A stretch of 26,023 nt of DNA from JSC-12 sp033764965. GTDB taxonomy: Bacteria > Cyanobacteriota > Cyanobacteriia > Leptolyngbyales > Leptolyngbyaceae. The notes under the pieces were generated by a model. That model worked only from the letters and a program-made list of their open reading frames with translations. It had not been told where the DNA came from and ran no database searches. Location: positions 1-26,023 of the forward strand of contig JANRIN010000028.1 in the NCBI GenBank assembly GCA_033764965.1. The letters are read 5' to 3'. Each line of letters opens with the position of its first letter. Within the stretch, counting starts at the first letter, position 1. The position numbers were made by a program, and so were the translations under genes. Positions 1 through 6,854 of this stretch are shown here, piece by piece.

Positions 1-96
1 CATCTACCCATCTACCCATCTACCCATCTACCCATCTACCCATCTACCCATCTACCCATCTACCCATCTACCCATCTACCCATCTACCCATCTACC
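1..96. repeat. Perfect octamer tandem array (CATCTACC)x12
   Basis: Twelve identical head-to-tail copies of CATCTACC, cut by the left window edge, so the true copy number may be higher. On the other strand the unit is a rotation of TAGATGGG, the same family as the arrays inside cas6 and near cas4. It begins 12 bp past the cas4 stop codon, so it lies 3' of cas4, where cas1 would be expected next. There are no spacers, so this is not a CRISPR array. Such perfect arrays are usually unstable by slipped-strand mispairing. Confidence 0.97.
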
Positions 97-108
97 CATG
101 TCCCCCAA

Positions 109-786
109 TCACGCTTCTCGATACTTGCGGACTTTCTCAACCGCTCGGGGCATACACGCTTGGAACAAACTGCATCCTTTGCAACGAGGCGTATACACTG
201 CTTTGGGCATCGTTCCGGTTTGCAACAGTGTTCGAACGGCATTCAGGGTCGCGATCGCTTCCTGCCGCAACTCGTCTGAAATGTTTACCAACTGTCGTTG
301 ATGCGACTGGGCATAGTAAACGTAGCCTACTCGTACCGGCTGTTCGGTCATTTCCTCCAGGCACAGCGCTTGAGCGCAAACCTGAAGTTCATCGTTGTCA
401 AACTCTCCGCGCCGACTGCGTTTGTATTCCACCGGATACCACTGCCCATCCTCAGCTTCAATCAAATCCGCCTTGCCGATCAGCCCGTACCGTTCCGACT
501 TTAACCACACGGCTCGAATCTGCCAAATGTCCTCCCGGTGTCCCTCACCAACCGTATGGACGCGATCGTGCAAGCTGGTGCCTTCGATCGTGTATTGGTT
601 GTCAGTAAAATCGCCAATGCAGAACATCCGCCAGCATCGATGGGGGCAGTAGTTGTAATGGTTGAGGGCAGCAATGGGGATGGGATCGGGTGGATAAGTG
701 GGAGGGGAGATGAGTGGATGGGTGGGAGTGGGGATAGGTGGATGGGAATCCTGGGAGGGCTGGGGTGGTTGTGGTTGGTGGGACAT
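109..786 (-). CDS. cas4: CRISPR-associated exonuclease Cas4 (subtype I-D)
   Basis: Cas4 is a PD-(D/E)XK nuclease with an iron-sulfur cluster that trims and selects prespacers together with Cas1-Cas2. The protein has 225 residues. After a proline-rich start comes the conserved opening ALNHYNYCPHRCW with the N-terminal cysteines. The nuclease core follows (GKADLIE, then PVEYKRSRRG with the E-x-K pair), then QVCAQALCLEE, and finally the cysteine cluster CKGCSLFQAC near the C-terminus. All expected cluster and catalytic residues are visible, so the gene looks intact. The first 35 or so residues are low-complexity (HPPIPTPTHPLISPPTYPP) and come from a degenerate GGATGGGTG-type repeat. No other start codon lies before the conserved part, so the ATG at 786 is the likely start. 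That ATG shares the CATG at 784-787 with the opposite-strand S23 gene. Neighbours cas6 and csc1-3 support I-D. Confidence 0.93.
   Translation of the reverse strand: MSHQPQPPQPSQDSHPPIPTPTHPLISPPTYPPDPIPIAALNHYNYCPHRCWRMFCIGDFTDNQYTIEGTSLHDRVHTVGEGHREDIWQIRAVWLKSERYGLIGKADLIEAEDGQWYPVEYKRSRRGEFDNDELQVCAQALCLEEMTEQPVRVGYVYYAQSHQRQLVNISDELRQEAIATLNAVRTLLQTGTMPKAVYTPRCKGCSLFQACMPRAVEKVRKYREA
676..783. repeat. Degenerate GGATGGGTG-type low-complexity tract in the 5' end of cas4
   Basis: A G-rich tract on the plus strand with scattered GTGGATGGGTGGGA-like units, clearly a decayed relative of the octamer arrays at 1-96 and 1867-1966. On the minus strand it encodes the proline/histidine/threonine-rich N-terminal extension of Cas4. 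On the plus strand it lies just before the S23 gene. Units are too diverged to count reliably. Confidence 0.75.
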
Positions 787-1168
787 GACAAAACAACTGG
801 TTAAAGTGTACCGAGAGTTAGAGGTTTATCAGGCGGCGTTCAATGCAGCAATGGAAATTTTTGAAGTTTCTAAACGATTTCCAGTTGAAGAACGGTATGC
901 ACTGACCGATCAAATTCGGAGATCTTCTCGGTCTCTCTGTGCAAATCTGGGTGAAGCATGGCGCAAGCGCAGATATCAAGCAGCATTCATTGCGAAATTA
1001 ACCGACTGCCAAGCAGAAGCAACAGAAACACAAATCTGGCTAGAATTTGCCGTTAGCTGTCGTTACCTGGATGTTGAGATTGGTAAAAAGCTATCTGGAA
1101 GGTATGACCAAATTTTGGGACAACTGGTAAACATGGTCAAAAACGCTTCTCACTGGACAATTCAGTAA
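785..1168 (+). CDS. Four-helix bundle protein, S23/IVP-type
   Basis: A 127-residue protein of the four-helix bundle family first described from intervening sequences of 23S rRNA genes and related to the Avd accessory protein of diversity-generating retroelements; the cellular role of most members is unknown. Family marks are ELEVYQAAF near the start, FPVEERYALTDQIRRSSRS in the middle, then ANLGEAWRKR and the acidic QAEATETQIWL segment. No signal peptide or membrane segment is seen. The ATG at 785 is chosen because homology starts there and the upstream in-frame stretch is only translated G-rich repeat (WESWEGWGG). A purine-rich GGTGGGAC precedes it. The gene is antisense to the cas genes, between cas4 and cas6, with repeat tracts on both sides, which suggests insertion. 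I infer no CRISPR function. Confidence 0.88.
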   Translation: MTKQLVKVYRELEVYQAAFNAAMEIFEVSKRFPVEERYALTDQIRRSSRSLCANLGEAWRKRRYQAAFIAKLTDCQAEATETQIWLEFAVSCRYLDVEIGKKLSGRYDQILGQLVNMVKNASHWTIQ

Positions 1169-1251
1169 CCCCATCCCCCCTCTACTCATCTCCCCATCCC
1201 CCGTCCCCATCCTCCCATCCCCCCATCTACTCATCTCCACCCCCCCCCCGT
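1169..1251. repeat. C-rich CATC/CCCC low-complexity tract with C10 homopolymer
   Basis: Between the S23 stop and the cas6 stop lies a tract of CCCCATC, CTACTCATCTCC and similar units, ending in a run of ten C at 1240-1249. It is composed like the degenerate tract on the other side of the S23 gene, so the S23 gene is bracketed by repeat DNA. I see no gene or clear hairpin here. Confidence 0.8.
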
Positions 1252-2226
1252 CTACCTCACCACTCTCCTCACCATCCCCATCCCCATCGGAGTCTTACGA
1301 CCAATACCGCTGTAGAGGGCAAAATCAGCCAGGGTATTAATTTGTTTAATCGTGAGGGGATCGACTTCACCCAAGATGCGAAAATTCATCGCTCCCACAC
1401 AACCAATGAACTTACTACGAGAGTCTGCTACGAGTTCAGTCCGAATATCAAAAAAACTAGGAAAGATAGGTTCGAGTAATGATTCTGAAAACTCCATTCC
1501 GCTATATTGATTCCATCGTCGGCGCAAGCTGTTAAATATATGCTCACGAGTGGGCAGGGCGCAGTCATACTGGCTTTGCCGAAAAGCAGTGGGGGTGCAA
1601 AAGACTAGATCAATTTGCCGCTCGCGATCGGAGGCTTGCTCATAGAGTTGGGCATAGGTGGAGAAGTTTGCCCAGGGCTGAGTGGATTGGGGTGTACCTA
1701 AAACGCTGGTGATTTGGAGGTCGGCAGGACCCAAGTGCCAGGGATGGTTGGGATTGAGGTTAAGCCAGAGTCCGGTCAAGTTGCCAAATAAGGTATCGTC
1801 CAGGAGAGAAATACGCCACCAGCAAGAAGTGCCAGCCATGATGGGGTGGGGATGGTGATATTGGAGTAGATGGGTGGATGGATGGATGGGTGGATGGGTG
1901 GATGGGTGAGGTGAGGAGGTAGATGGGTGGATGGGTGGATGGGTGGATGGGTGGATGGGTGAGGTGTGTTTGTTTTTGATTAGTTTCTGAGTTCTCCTAT
2001 CTGTTGGTTGTTTTCTCATTGACTCATCCACCCTCCTACCCACACACACCTGTAGGGGACTCAGCGTGAAGGCTTTGTCGGCTTTTTGTTCATGTAGGCG
2101 ATCGCCCAAGGGTTTATCCACTGAGCTAACCAGGGTCAGGAAGAGAGCATGGAGGTGCTTCCCAGTCAGGTAGCCTACTGGAATCGGTGACGTTGGGACA
2201 AGGTTGAGAATCAGGCTGTGTGGCAT
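1252..2226 (-). CDS. cas6: CRISPR pre-crRNA endoribonuclease Cas6 with repeat-encoded linker
   Basis: Cas6 cuts the CRISPR transcript within each repeat to make crRNAs. The 324-residue protein has the N-terminal RAMP part at residues 1-60, including GYLTGKHLHALFLTLVSSVD with candidate catalytic histidines and AFTLSPLQV. The second ferredoxin-like part is at about 133-324 and ends with the glycine-rich loop GIGRKTPMGMG at 307-317. Residues about 88-119 are an insert of the octapeptide PIHPSTHP, encoded by the octamer array at 1867-1966 and located in the linker between the two parts. The frame stays open throughout. Because the unit is 8 bp, gain or loss of one unit would shift the downstream frame. 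An ATG just after the array (residue 130) could act as a restart. The gene is 43 bp from a divergent plus-strand gene, so it probably has its own promoter. No clear Shine-Dalgarno site is seen. Confidence 0.9.
   Translation of the reverse strand: MPHSLILNLVPTSPIPVGYLTGKHLHALFLTLVSSVDKPLGDRLHEQKADKAFTLSPLQVCVGRRVDESMRKQPTDRRTQKLIKNKHTSPIHPSTHPPIHPSTSSPHPSTHPPIHPSTHLLQYHHPHPIMAGTSCWWRISLLDDTLFGNLTGLWLNLNPNHPWHLGPADLQITSVLGTPQSTQPWANFSTYAQLYEQASDRERQIDLVFCTPTAFRQSQYDCALPTREHIFNSLRRRWNQYSGMEFSESLLEPIFPSFFDIRTELVADSRSKFIGCVGAMNFRILGEVDPLTIKQINTLADFALYSGIGRKTPMGMGMVRRVVR
1867..1966. repeat. Two blocks of TGGATGGG octamers inside cas6
   Basis: Block one (1867-1906) is TAGATGGG followed by four octamers (one variant, TGGATGGA). 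Block two (1920-1959) is TAGATGGG followed by four perfect TGGATGGG. Each block ends in TGAGGTG, and the blocks are offset by 53 bp, so one is probably a duplicate of the other. On the coding strand every frame of the repeat reads the same cyclic octapeptide without stops, since 8 and 3 share no factor. Confidence 0.97.
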
Positions 2227-2268
2227 AGAATCAATAGATGTAGGTGAAGAAATTGCAGGGTTTCTGAT

Positions 2269-2682
2269 ATGCCAGTCGATGATTACGCCGAGGCGATCGC
2301 GTTAACTGAAAAGATCAAAGCCAATTTGCCCATTACGGCTCATCCTGGCAAACAATATCTCAAGCTGCTGAAGAAGCAGGGAGAACACGTCGGCAGCCAT
2401 CAAGAACTGGTGATTGACAGGGTGGTTTATACCGGGGATGAAGGTGGAATTTGCTGTGGAATTCAACCAAAGGAAGGCGATCAGCAGGTTCAACTGGTTT
2501 CCATTACCCATTTGGAGGTGGATCCTAATCATCCACTGGCGACAGAGATTCAGAACTATCAGCGCAAGCGGACACGAACCTTGATGCTGCAAAATAGTCG
2601 AGGTTTTATGGCAGAAATGCAGCGGTTATCGGAGTCGAAAGGGAGCCAGAAGCAGAAACGCGATCGTGGCTTTGGCAAGTAA
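2269..2682 (+). CDS. Hypothetical protein, 137 aa
   Basis: I do not recognise this family. The protein is soluble-looking, without signal peptide or membrane segments. It has a helical N-terminus (AEAIALTEKIKANLP), a central part that looks beta-rich (ELVIDRVVYTGDEGGICCGI, then VQLVSITHLEVD), and a basic C-terminal tail rich in K, R and Q. AGGG lies about 10 bp before the ATG at 2269. It is divergent from cas6 with a 42-bp gap and convergent with the hepT remnant. It therefore interrupts the cas order and is unlikely to be part of the effector complex. The frame is open for its whole length with HIP1-type sites inside, which supports a real gene. Confidence 0.7.
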   Translation: MPVDDYAEAIALTEKIKANLPITAHPGKQYLKLLKKQGEHVGSHQELVIDRVVYTGDEGGICCGIQPKEGDQQVQLVSITHLEVDPNHPLATEIQNYQRKRTRTLMLQNSRGFMAEMQRLSESKGSQKQKRDRGFGK

Positions 2683-2706
2683 TTTAACAACTGAGCGGCA
2701 GATGGT

Positions 2707-3160
2707 TTAATCCTCCTCTAGTGTGTCGAGATAATTTTGAATGGCTCTAATATATTGGGGATACTGGGTGAGAGCTTTTTGGAGCGCATTATAGATTTGC
2801 GTTGGATTAATGTCGTCATATTCGTGAGCTAGAACGTTACGGAAGCTACCTGATGGCGCAAGTTGATTCGCAAGTTCTGTCGGAATGAAATTATTTTCAC
2901 CCATAAATATAAAGGACTCAAAGTTTTGGAAGGATTGGGTGTTGCCTGGAATTAGGACCAGCACTTCGCTTGAGTAAGGTTTTGTTGATACTGAGAGCCG
3001 CGTCAATGATAGTTTTGAGTAGGCGCTCGATCGCAGCTTGCCTCAGATCATCTTGTAAATACTCTTCAAGTGTCAATCCTTCAAACTGTTTGAGTCGGTC
3101 AATTTTATCAACCATGCGACCGAGTGTTTGAGCGATCGCTTCTGGGTCTAGTTGGCTCAT
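2707..3160 (-). pseudogene. hepT: HepT-like HEPN toxin, broken by a single-base frameshift
   Basis: HepT is the HEPN-fold RNase toxin of the HEPN/MNT (type VII) toxin-antitoxin family. Two overlapping frames together give one HepT. The first (from ATG 3160) carries the N-terminal helices, SQLDPEAIAQTLGRMVDKID and ALSINKTLLKR. The second carries FESFIFMGENNFIPTELANQ and the active-site motif RNVLAHEY (R-x4-H-x-Y). The first frame stops at 2918. Removing one A from the AAAA run at 2924-2927 (minus-strand sense) joins ILP directly to NFESF and gives a 150-residue protein of normal length. The start codon overlaps the mntA stop as ATGA. Either this is a true loss-of-function mutation or a sequencing error in a homopolymer. 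The catalytic part is not translated in frame as written. Confidence 0.85.
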
Positions 3161-3684
3161 ACTTCCCACCTGGCAAGTGTTTGCAGCACCTTCTCTCGCT
3201 GGGCATGGCGATATTGTTTCAGTTCATCACTGGTTTTGAGGGCGCGTTGCTGAAACTGGGCAAATTCGCCCAGTGTTTTTTCATAAATAACTTGTCCATC
3301 GCGGGCAACAAAGTGGGCAGTAATCTCGGAACAAGTGCTGAGGTCTACAAGGTCGATCGCGGCTTCGGATACTTGCAGAATGTTGCAGAGGGTATCCAGC
3401 AGGTCGGAGCCGGGAAAATTGAAGGGTTTGTGTTCTGTTGGGCGATCGGGTTCTAAGAGAAAGGCAAAATCCCAATCGCTGCTCGGATCTGCTTCACCTC
3501 TGGCTCTGGAGCCGAAGAGGACAAGGAGTTTGAGATCAGGATGGGTTAAGGTTTCAGCAGTATCTCCTGCTGCCAGCATTTCTAAAATATGTTCAACAGC
3601 AGGACGGAGATCGCGAATAATTGGTTTGCCACCAAAAATAGCGGGGTTAACTGTAATCCTTTGTTGTAATTCGTCTTTGTTCAT
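3157..3684 (-). CDS. mntA: MNT-type antitoxin nucleotidyltransferase with DUF433-like N-terminus
   Basis: MntA antitoxins neutralise HepT by adding AMP to it. Residues 54-75 carry LVLFGSRARGEADPSSDWDF, an exact GSx10DxD nucleotidyltransferase motif (G58, S59, D70, D72). Residues 1-46 (ITVNPAIFGGKPIIRDLRPAVEHILEMLAAG, in part) resemble DUF433, a small VapB-like antitoxin domain normally found as a separate protein, so this looks like a domain fusion. The rest (100-175) is helical. The start at 3684 is chosen because GGGAGGA (3693-3699) sits 8 bp before it; the upstream TTG would overlap this site. The gene lies 50 bp after cas3', same strand, and ends in ATGA overlap with hepT. The antitoxin is intact while the toxin is broken. 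Confidence 0.86.
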   Translation of the reverse strand: MNKDELQQRITVNPAIFGGKPIIRDLRPAVEHILEMLAAGDTAETLTHPDLKLLVLFGSRARGEADPSSDWDFAFLLEPDRPTEHKPFNFPGSDLLDTLCNILQVSEAAIDLVDLSTCSEITAHFVARDGQVIYEKTLGEFAQFQQRALKTSDELKQYRHAQREKVLQTLARWEV

Positions 3685-3734
3685 CGAATGCTTCCTCCCA
3701 GTCAACCACTAGAGTTTATGGTCTTGTTCCCGCA

Positions 3735-6059
3735 TCAAGCAATCCAAAAGTCTTCTTCATCCATTAGTCGAATTTTGATACCGTTCATGGCAGCCGTCAT
3801 AACGGCGCTGATTCCGGTAAACAGTGTGTATTGTGTGGAGGAGTTATTTACTGTAATTGGATAGGATTCAATTCCTTGCTTTTGAAGGTAAAAAATAATT
3901 CCCTGATTTGTCATTGTTGGAGTGATGACACCAGCTAACCATTCTTTTTGCAGTGCAGCCAGTAACGGTGTTGGCGCGGTTATTTTCTGGTAAGTACGCC
4001 GAATCGCGCAATTTTGTAGGGAAATCAGCCGGTTGAGCTTGAGATACTTAAATTCATTTTCGGTTCCTTCATAGTTCAAATGGAAACTAATTTCATAGGG
4101 AAACTTGGCACGATCACTAATCTCAATAACATCACCCTGTTGCATAAACTCATAATTTCGCAGTAGATGAATTGGATCAAGTTCTGTCTCATCTGAAATG
4201 TCCAATAGTAACCCTTTAGGATCACGAACATGAACGTTTTCAAACAGGCTGGAGCGGAACTGAAAAATTGGGGTGTAGCTGTTCAACCATTCTTCAGCAA
4301 ATGCTTGCATTTCTTCAGGAATATCATCCCGCTTGCCTGTGGCATCTCCCTCAGCAATTGCCCTATCCCAATCCTCTCTGCTAGTTCGTTTTGCCTTAAG
4401 ATCTTCTGCGTCATCTGGATGTTTAGCTTTCAAGAATGCCATGAGGAAATAGTACCTGGCATCATAAGAACCTTTACTCCAAACCTTAGCAAAGTTCCAC
4501 TGTTTGTCATCTTTAGCAACGATCGGTGCTTTTTGCAGCTTTTCAGCAAATAATAATGCTTGCATCCGATTTCGATAATATTTCCATTCTGATTTGCCTC
4601 CAAAAACGGTCTTCAAAGTTTCAAATAGTTTTGGGATCAGGCTTTCCTGAGATAATGATTTGAGTGCGTCTTCTAAAATCACAAGTGGACGAGCTGTCTC
4701 TAGTAAGGCTTCGGATTGCCAATAAACTTGAAGGAAAGGACGCTCCATACATTTCAAAGCTTCCAGTTTTTCTTTAAGCGCAGTCCGTCCACCTGTGGTG
4801 ACCAGGGAGGTAATATCTTGTTCCCAAGCTTTCTCCTTTAGGTAAGCGATCGCCTCTGAAGGAATATTCGTTTGCTGCTTACCTAATACTCGCCCAACTC
4901 GCCCAATTCGTTGCCAAAAAGCGGCGCGATCGCGGGCTGAGAAAATTAACCAATCCAGGTTTTGCCGAGGGGGGGAAGGATTGCGTTCAAAGTTAAAGCC
5001 CACATCAACAGTACTGGTTGCGAGAATAATTTTTTGTTGGGCTGCCCATTGCCGATCTCTCAATGGTGTTGAGCCTGTAATTCTGCCATACTCTCCAGCT
5101 AATCCTCTTGCATCCAGATAATCCTTCAAACGATTAATGTGATCTTTAGAATCGAGAATGATGGCTCCATTTTGATCGGGATTGGCTTGAAATCGTTGCA
5201 CAACCTCATCTGCAATTTCAGCCAGGAATTCATCGCGCGATCGCTGTGGACGAATTTCCAAATTCACTGCGGTTTGAGAAGGGCGTTGGTGTTCCCCAGA
5301 CTCGCCATTCACCTGCTGAATCTGAACTCCCTGCGATTCTAAAATCTTAAAGACTTGTTCACAAGCGGGTTCAGGAGTAGCTGTCAGCAATATGATCTTC
5401 ACACCTTGTTTGAAGAAGCCAAACTCGTGCAAATACACGAGGTAGAACAACAGCCCAACTAATTGTTTTGCATCGTATAGGTGAAATTCGTCAAAAATAA
5501 TAGTGCTGAATTGGGTCAAAAAACTGTAAGCAAGGTTGCCCTGGTCAAGTCGGTTGTAACGAAAAAAGGTTGCGTAATAGAAGATATCGGGGTTAGTAAC
5601 CAACAGCAACGGACGGTTTGCGCCAACTCCTGGAAAAATTGAAGCTGGATTGCGGATTAAGTTGTATAGTTTTTCTCCAGCACGTATACCCACGCGATCG
5701 CTTGACCATTGGCGAATCTCTTTTGCTGAGACAGGCTGAACGTGGTGATTCAGTTTTCCGTTTGTTGCTTGAATGAACTGCTTTGCTGCTTTGGATTGCT
5801 GTTCAATTAAGGCATTCGTTGGTGCAATGTAGATCGCGTTTCTGTTGGGTTGGTGCAATAGTACTGATAAGCCTGCTTTAGTTTTTCCTGTGCCTGTGGG
5901 GGCTAAATCCAGGACAATATCGTTGTCTTTTGCAGCCTCAAACACATCAACTTGATGTTGCAAAGCATTCTTGAGACAGTCTTTTAAGACTGTTGGAGGA
6001 TCTGGACAGGCAGCAATACTTTTAGGTTCTAGCTGAATTGAGATTGGATCATATGCCAT
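3735..6059 (-). CDS. cas3': CRISPR-associated helicase Cas3' (subtype I-D)
   Basis: Cas3' is the ATP-dependent helicase recruited by the I-D Cascade to unwind target DNA. In I-D the HD nuclease domain sits in Cas10d instead, and none is seen here. The protein has 774 residues. Motif I is APTGTGKT at 53-60, motif II is DEFH at 190-193, and motif III is LLTATP at 224-229. The C-terminal helicase lobe has DSKDHINRL, ILATSTVDVGFN and motif VI QRIGRVGR. The C-terminal 350 residues are the less conserved helical part. The start MAYDPIS at 6059 is chosen over the longer 6128 reading because GGAG lies 9 bp upstream and the upstream residues overlap csc1. The start overlaps the csc1 end by 11 bp, so the two are likely translationally coupled. 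In Synechocystis-type loci cas3' precedes cas10d; here it follows csc1. Confidence 0.93.
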   Translation of the reverse strand: MAYDPISIQLEPKSIAACPDPPTVLKDCLKNALQHQVDVFEAAKDNDIVLDLAPTGTGKTKAGLSVLLHQPNRNAIYIAPTNALIEQQSKAAKQFIQATNGKLNHHVQPVSAKEIRQWSSDRVGIRAGEKLYNLIRNPASIFPGVGANRPLLLVTNPDIFYYATFFRYNRLDQGNLAYSFLTQFSTIIFDEFHLYDAKQLVGLLFYLVYLHEFGFFKQGVKIILLTATPEPACEQVFKILESQGVQIQQVNGESGEHQRPSQTAVNLEIRPQRSRDEFLAEIADEVVQRFQANPDQNGAIILDSKDHINRLKDYLDARGLAGEYGRITGSTPLRDRQWAAQQKIILATSTVDVGFNFERNPSPPRQNLDWLIFSARDRAAFWQRIGRVGRVLGKQQTNIPSEAIAYLKEKAWEQDITSLVTTGGRTALKEKLEALKCMERPFLQVYWQSEALLETARPLVILEDALKSLSQESLIPKLFETLKTVFGGKSEWKYYRNRMQALLFAEKLQKAPIVAKDDKQWNFAKVWSKGSYDARYYFLMAFLKAKHPDDAEDLKAKRTSREDWDRAIAEGDATGKRDDIPEEMQAFAEEWLNSYTPIFQFRSSLFENVHVRDPKGLLLDISDETELDPIHLLRNYEFMQQGDVIEISDRAKFPYEISFHLNYEGTENEFKYLKLNRLISLQNCAIRRTYQKITAPTPLLAALQKEWLAGVITPTMTNQGIIFYLQKQGIESYPITVNNSSTQYTLFTGISAVMTAAMNGIKIRLMDEEDFWIA

Positions 6060-6852
6060 TGTGATTGGCTCCACTACAGAATTGTAAATTAGCTGGAACA
6101 ATGTAATTACCGACTTTCCATGCCTCATGCTGAAATCGAAGATTCCTCACCAGCGAGGTGGGCGGCATGGAGATCAGATCAAAAGACAGCAGGTTAATTC
6201 CTGAGGGCAAATCTGCCGTGCTGAAATAGGCTTGGCTCGTGTATTCCGCAGACGGTAGAGGAATAACAGGATGTTCATTGATAACATCAACGCGAACCTT
6301 ACTCATAAACTTGCCCAGACGAATGTATTCAGGGAGTTCACGATCGCCAAATACTAAGGTATGAAATCGATTTCCCCGCTCAATCATCCGCAGTCGCCCT
6401 GTTTGAGGATAGTTACTCGGACGAAAGGTATTGGGTTTTTCGCCCTGCCGCACTCTCACAATGTCTTCACGGGCAGTCGCCACCCGATTATTTGTCATGG
6501 CATACCAGTAGGCATCAGAGAGCGCGTTAAACCGCTCAAACCGAAAGGTTGGACTACCGGTCGTTGACCAGGCTGGTAGCACGTAGCATTCTTGATTCAG
6601 AGGCGTAAGATCTTCAATGTAGCGAGGTCTGCCAGTGGCTTGTCCTGTGAGGCGGTAGGGCGATCGCGCCCAACCAAAGGCGTATGCCAGGGCATAATTG
6701 CCGATTGTACCTTCTGTGTAGTAGGTGTCAGAGAGTTCTCTAGAGGCAAAAAACACAGGTTCTGCACACCACAATTCAACTAGCTTTGCGGTTTTAAAGG
6801 GTGGCTTTGTTGTGGATTTTGCCTCATCTAGCAAACTGAGTTGCTCAGACAT
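6049..6852 (-). CDS. csc1: Csc1, Cas5-type subunit of the I-D Cascade
   Basis: Csc1 is the Cas5 counterpart that caps the 5' end of the crRNA in the I-D effector. The 267-residue protein has the family pattern AELWCAEPVFF-like start (VELWCAEPVFFASRELSD), GNYALAYAFGW, then LTPLNQECYVLPAW, and a C-terminal YIRLGKFMSKVRV plus NLRFQHEAW. The length is in the normal range. The ATG at 6852 comes two bases after the csc2 stop, with AGGA about 8 bp upstream lying inside the end of csc2. The close packing and the overlap with cas3' downstream show a single operon. Confidence 0.92.
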   Translation of the reverse strand: MSEQLSLLDEAKSTTKPPFKTAKLVELWCAEPVFFASRELSDTYYTEGTIGNYALAYAFGWARSPYRLTGQATGRPRYIEDLTPLNQECYVLPAWSTTGSPTFRFERFNALSDAYWYAMTNNRVATAREDIVRVRQGEKPNTFRPSNYPQTGRLRMIERGNRFHTLVFGDRELPEYIRLGKFMSKVRVDVINEHPVIPLPSAEYTSQAYFSTADLPSGINLLSFDLISMPPTSLVRNLRFQHEAWKVGNYIVPANLQFCSGANHNGI

Positions 6853-6854
6853 AG

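Noticed and set aside
1..96. Tandem array read as a CRISPR array
   Set aside because: The unit is 8 bp with no spacers between copies; CRISPR repeats are 23-47 bp separated by unique spacers.
2918..2930. Programmed ribosomal frameshift in hepT
   Set aside because: There is no heptamer slippery sequence with a clear downstream structure, and HepT genes are not known to use frameshifting. A plain indel explains the data.
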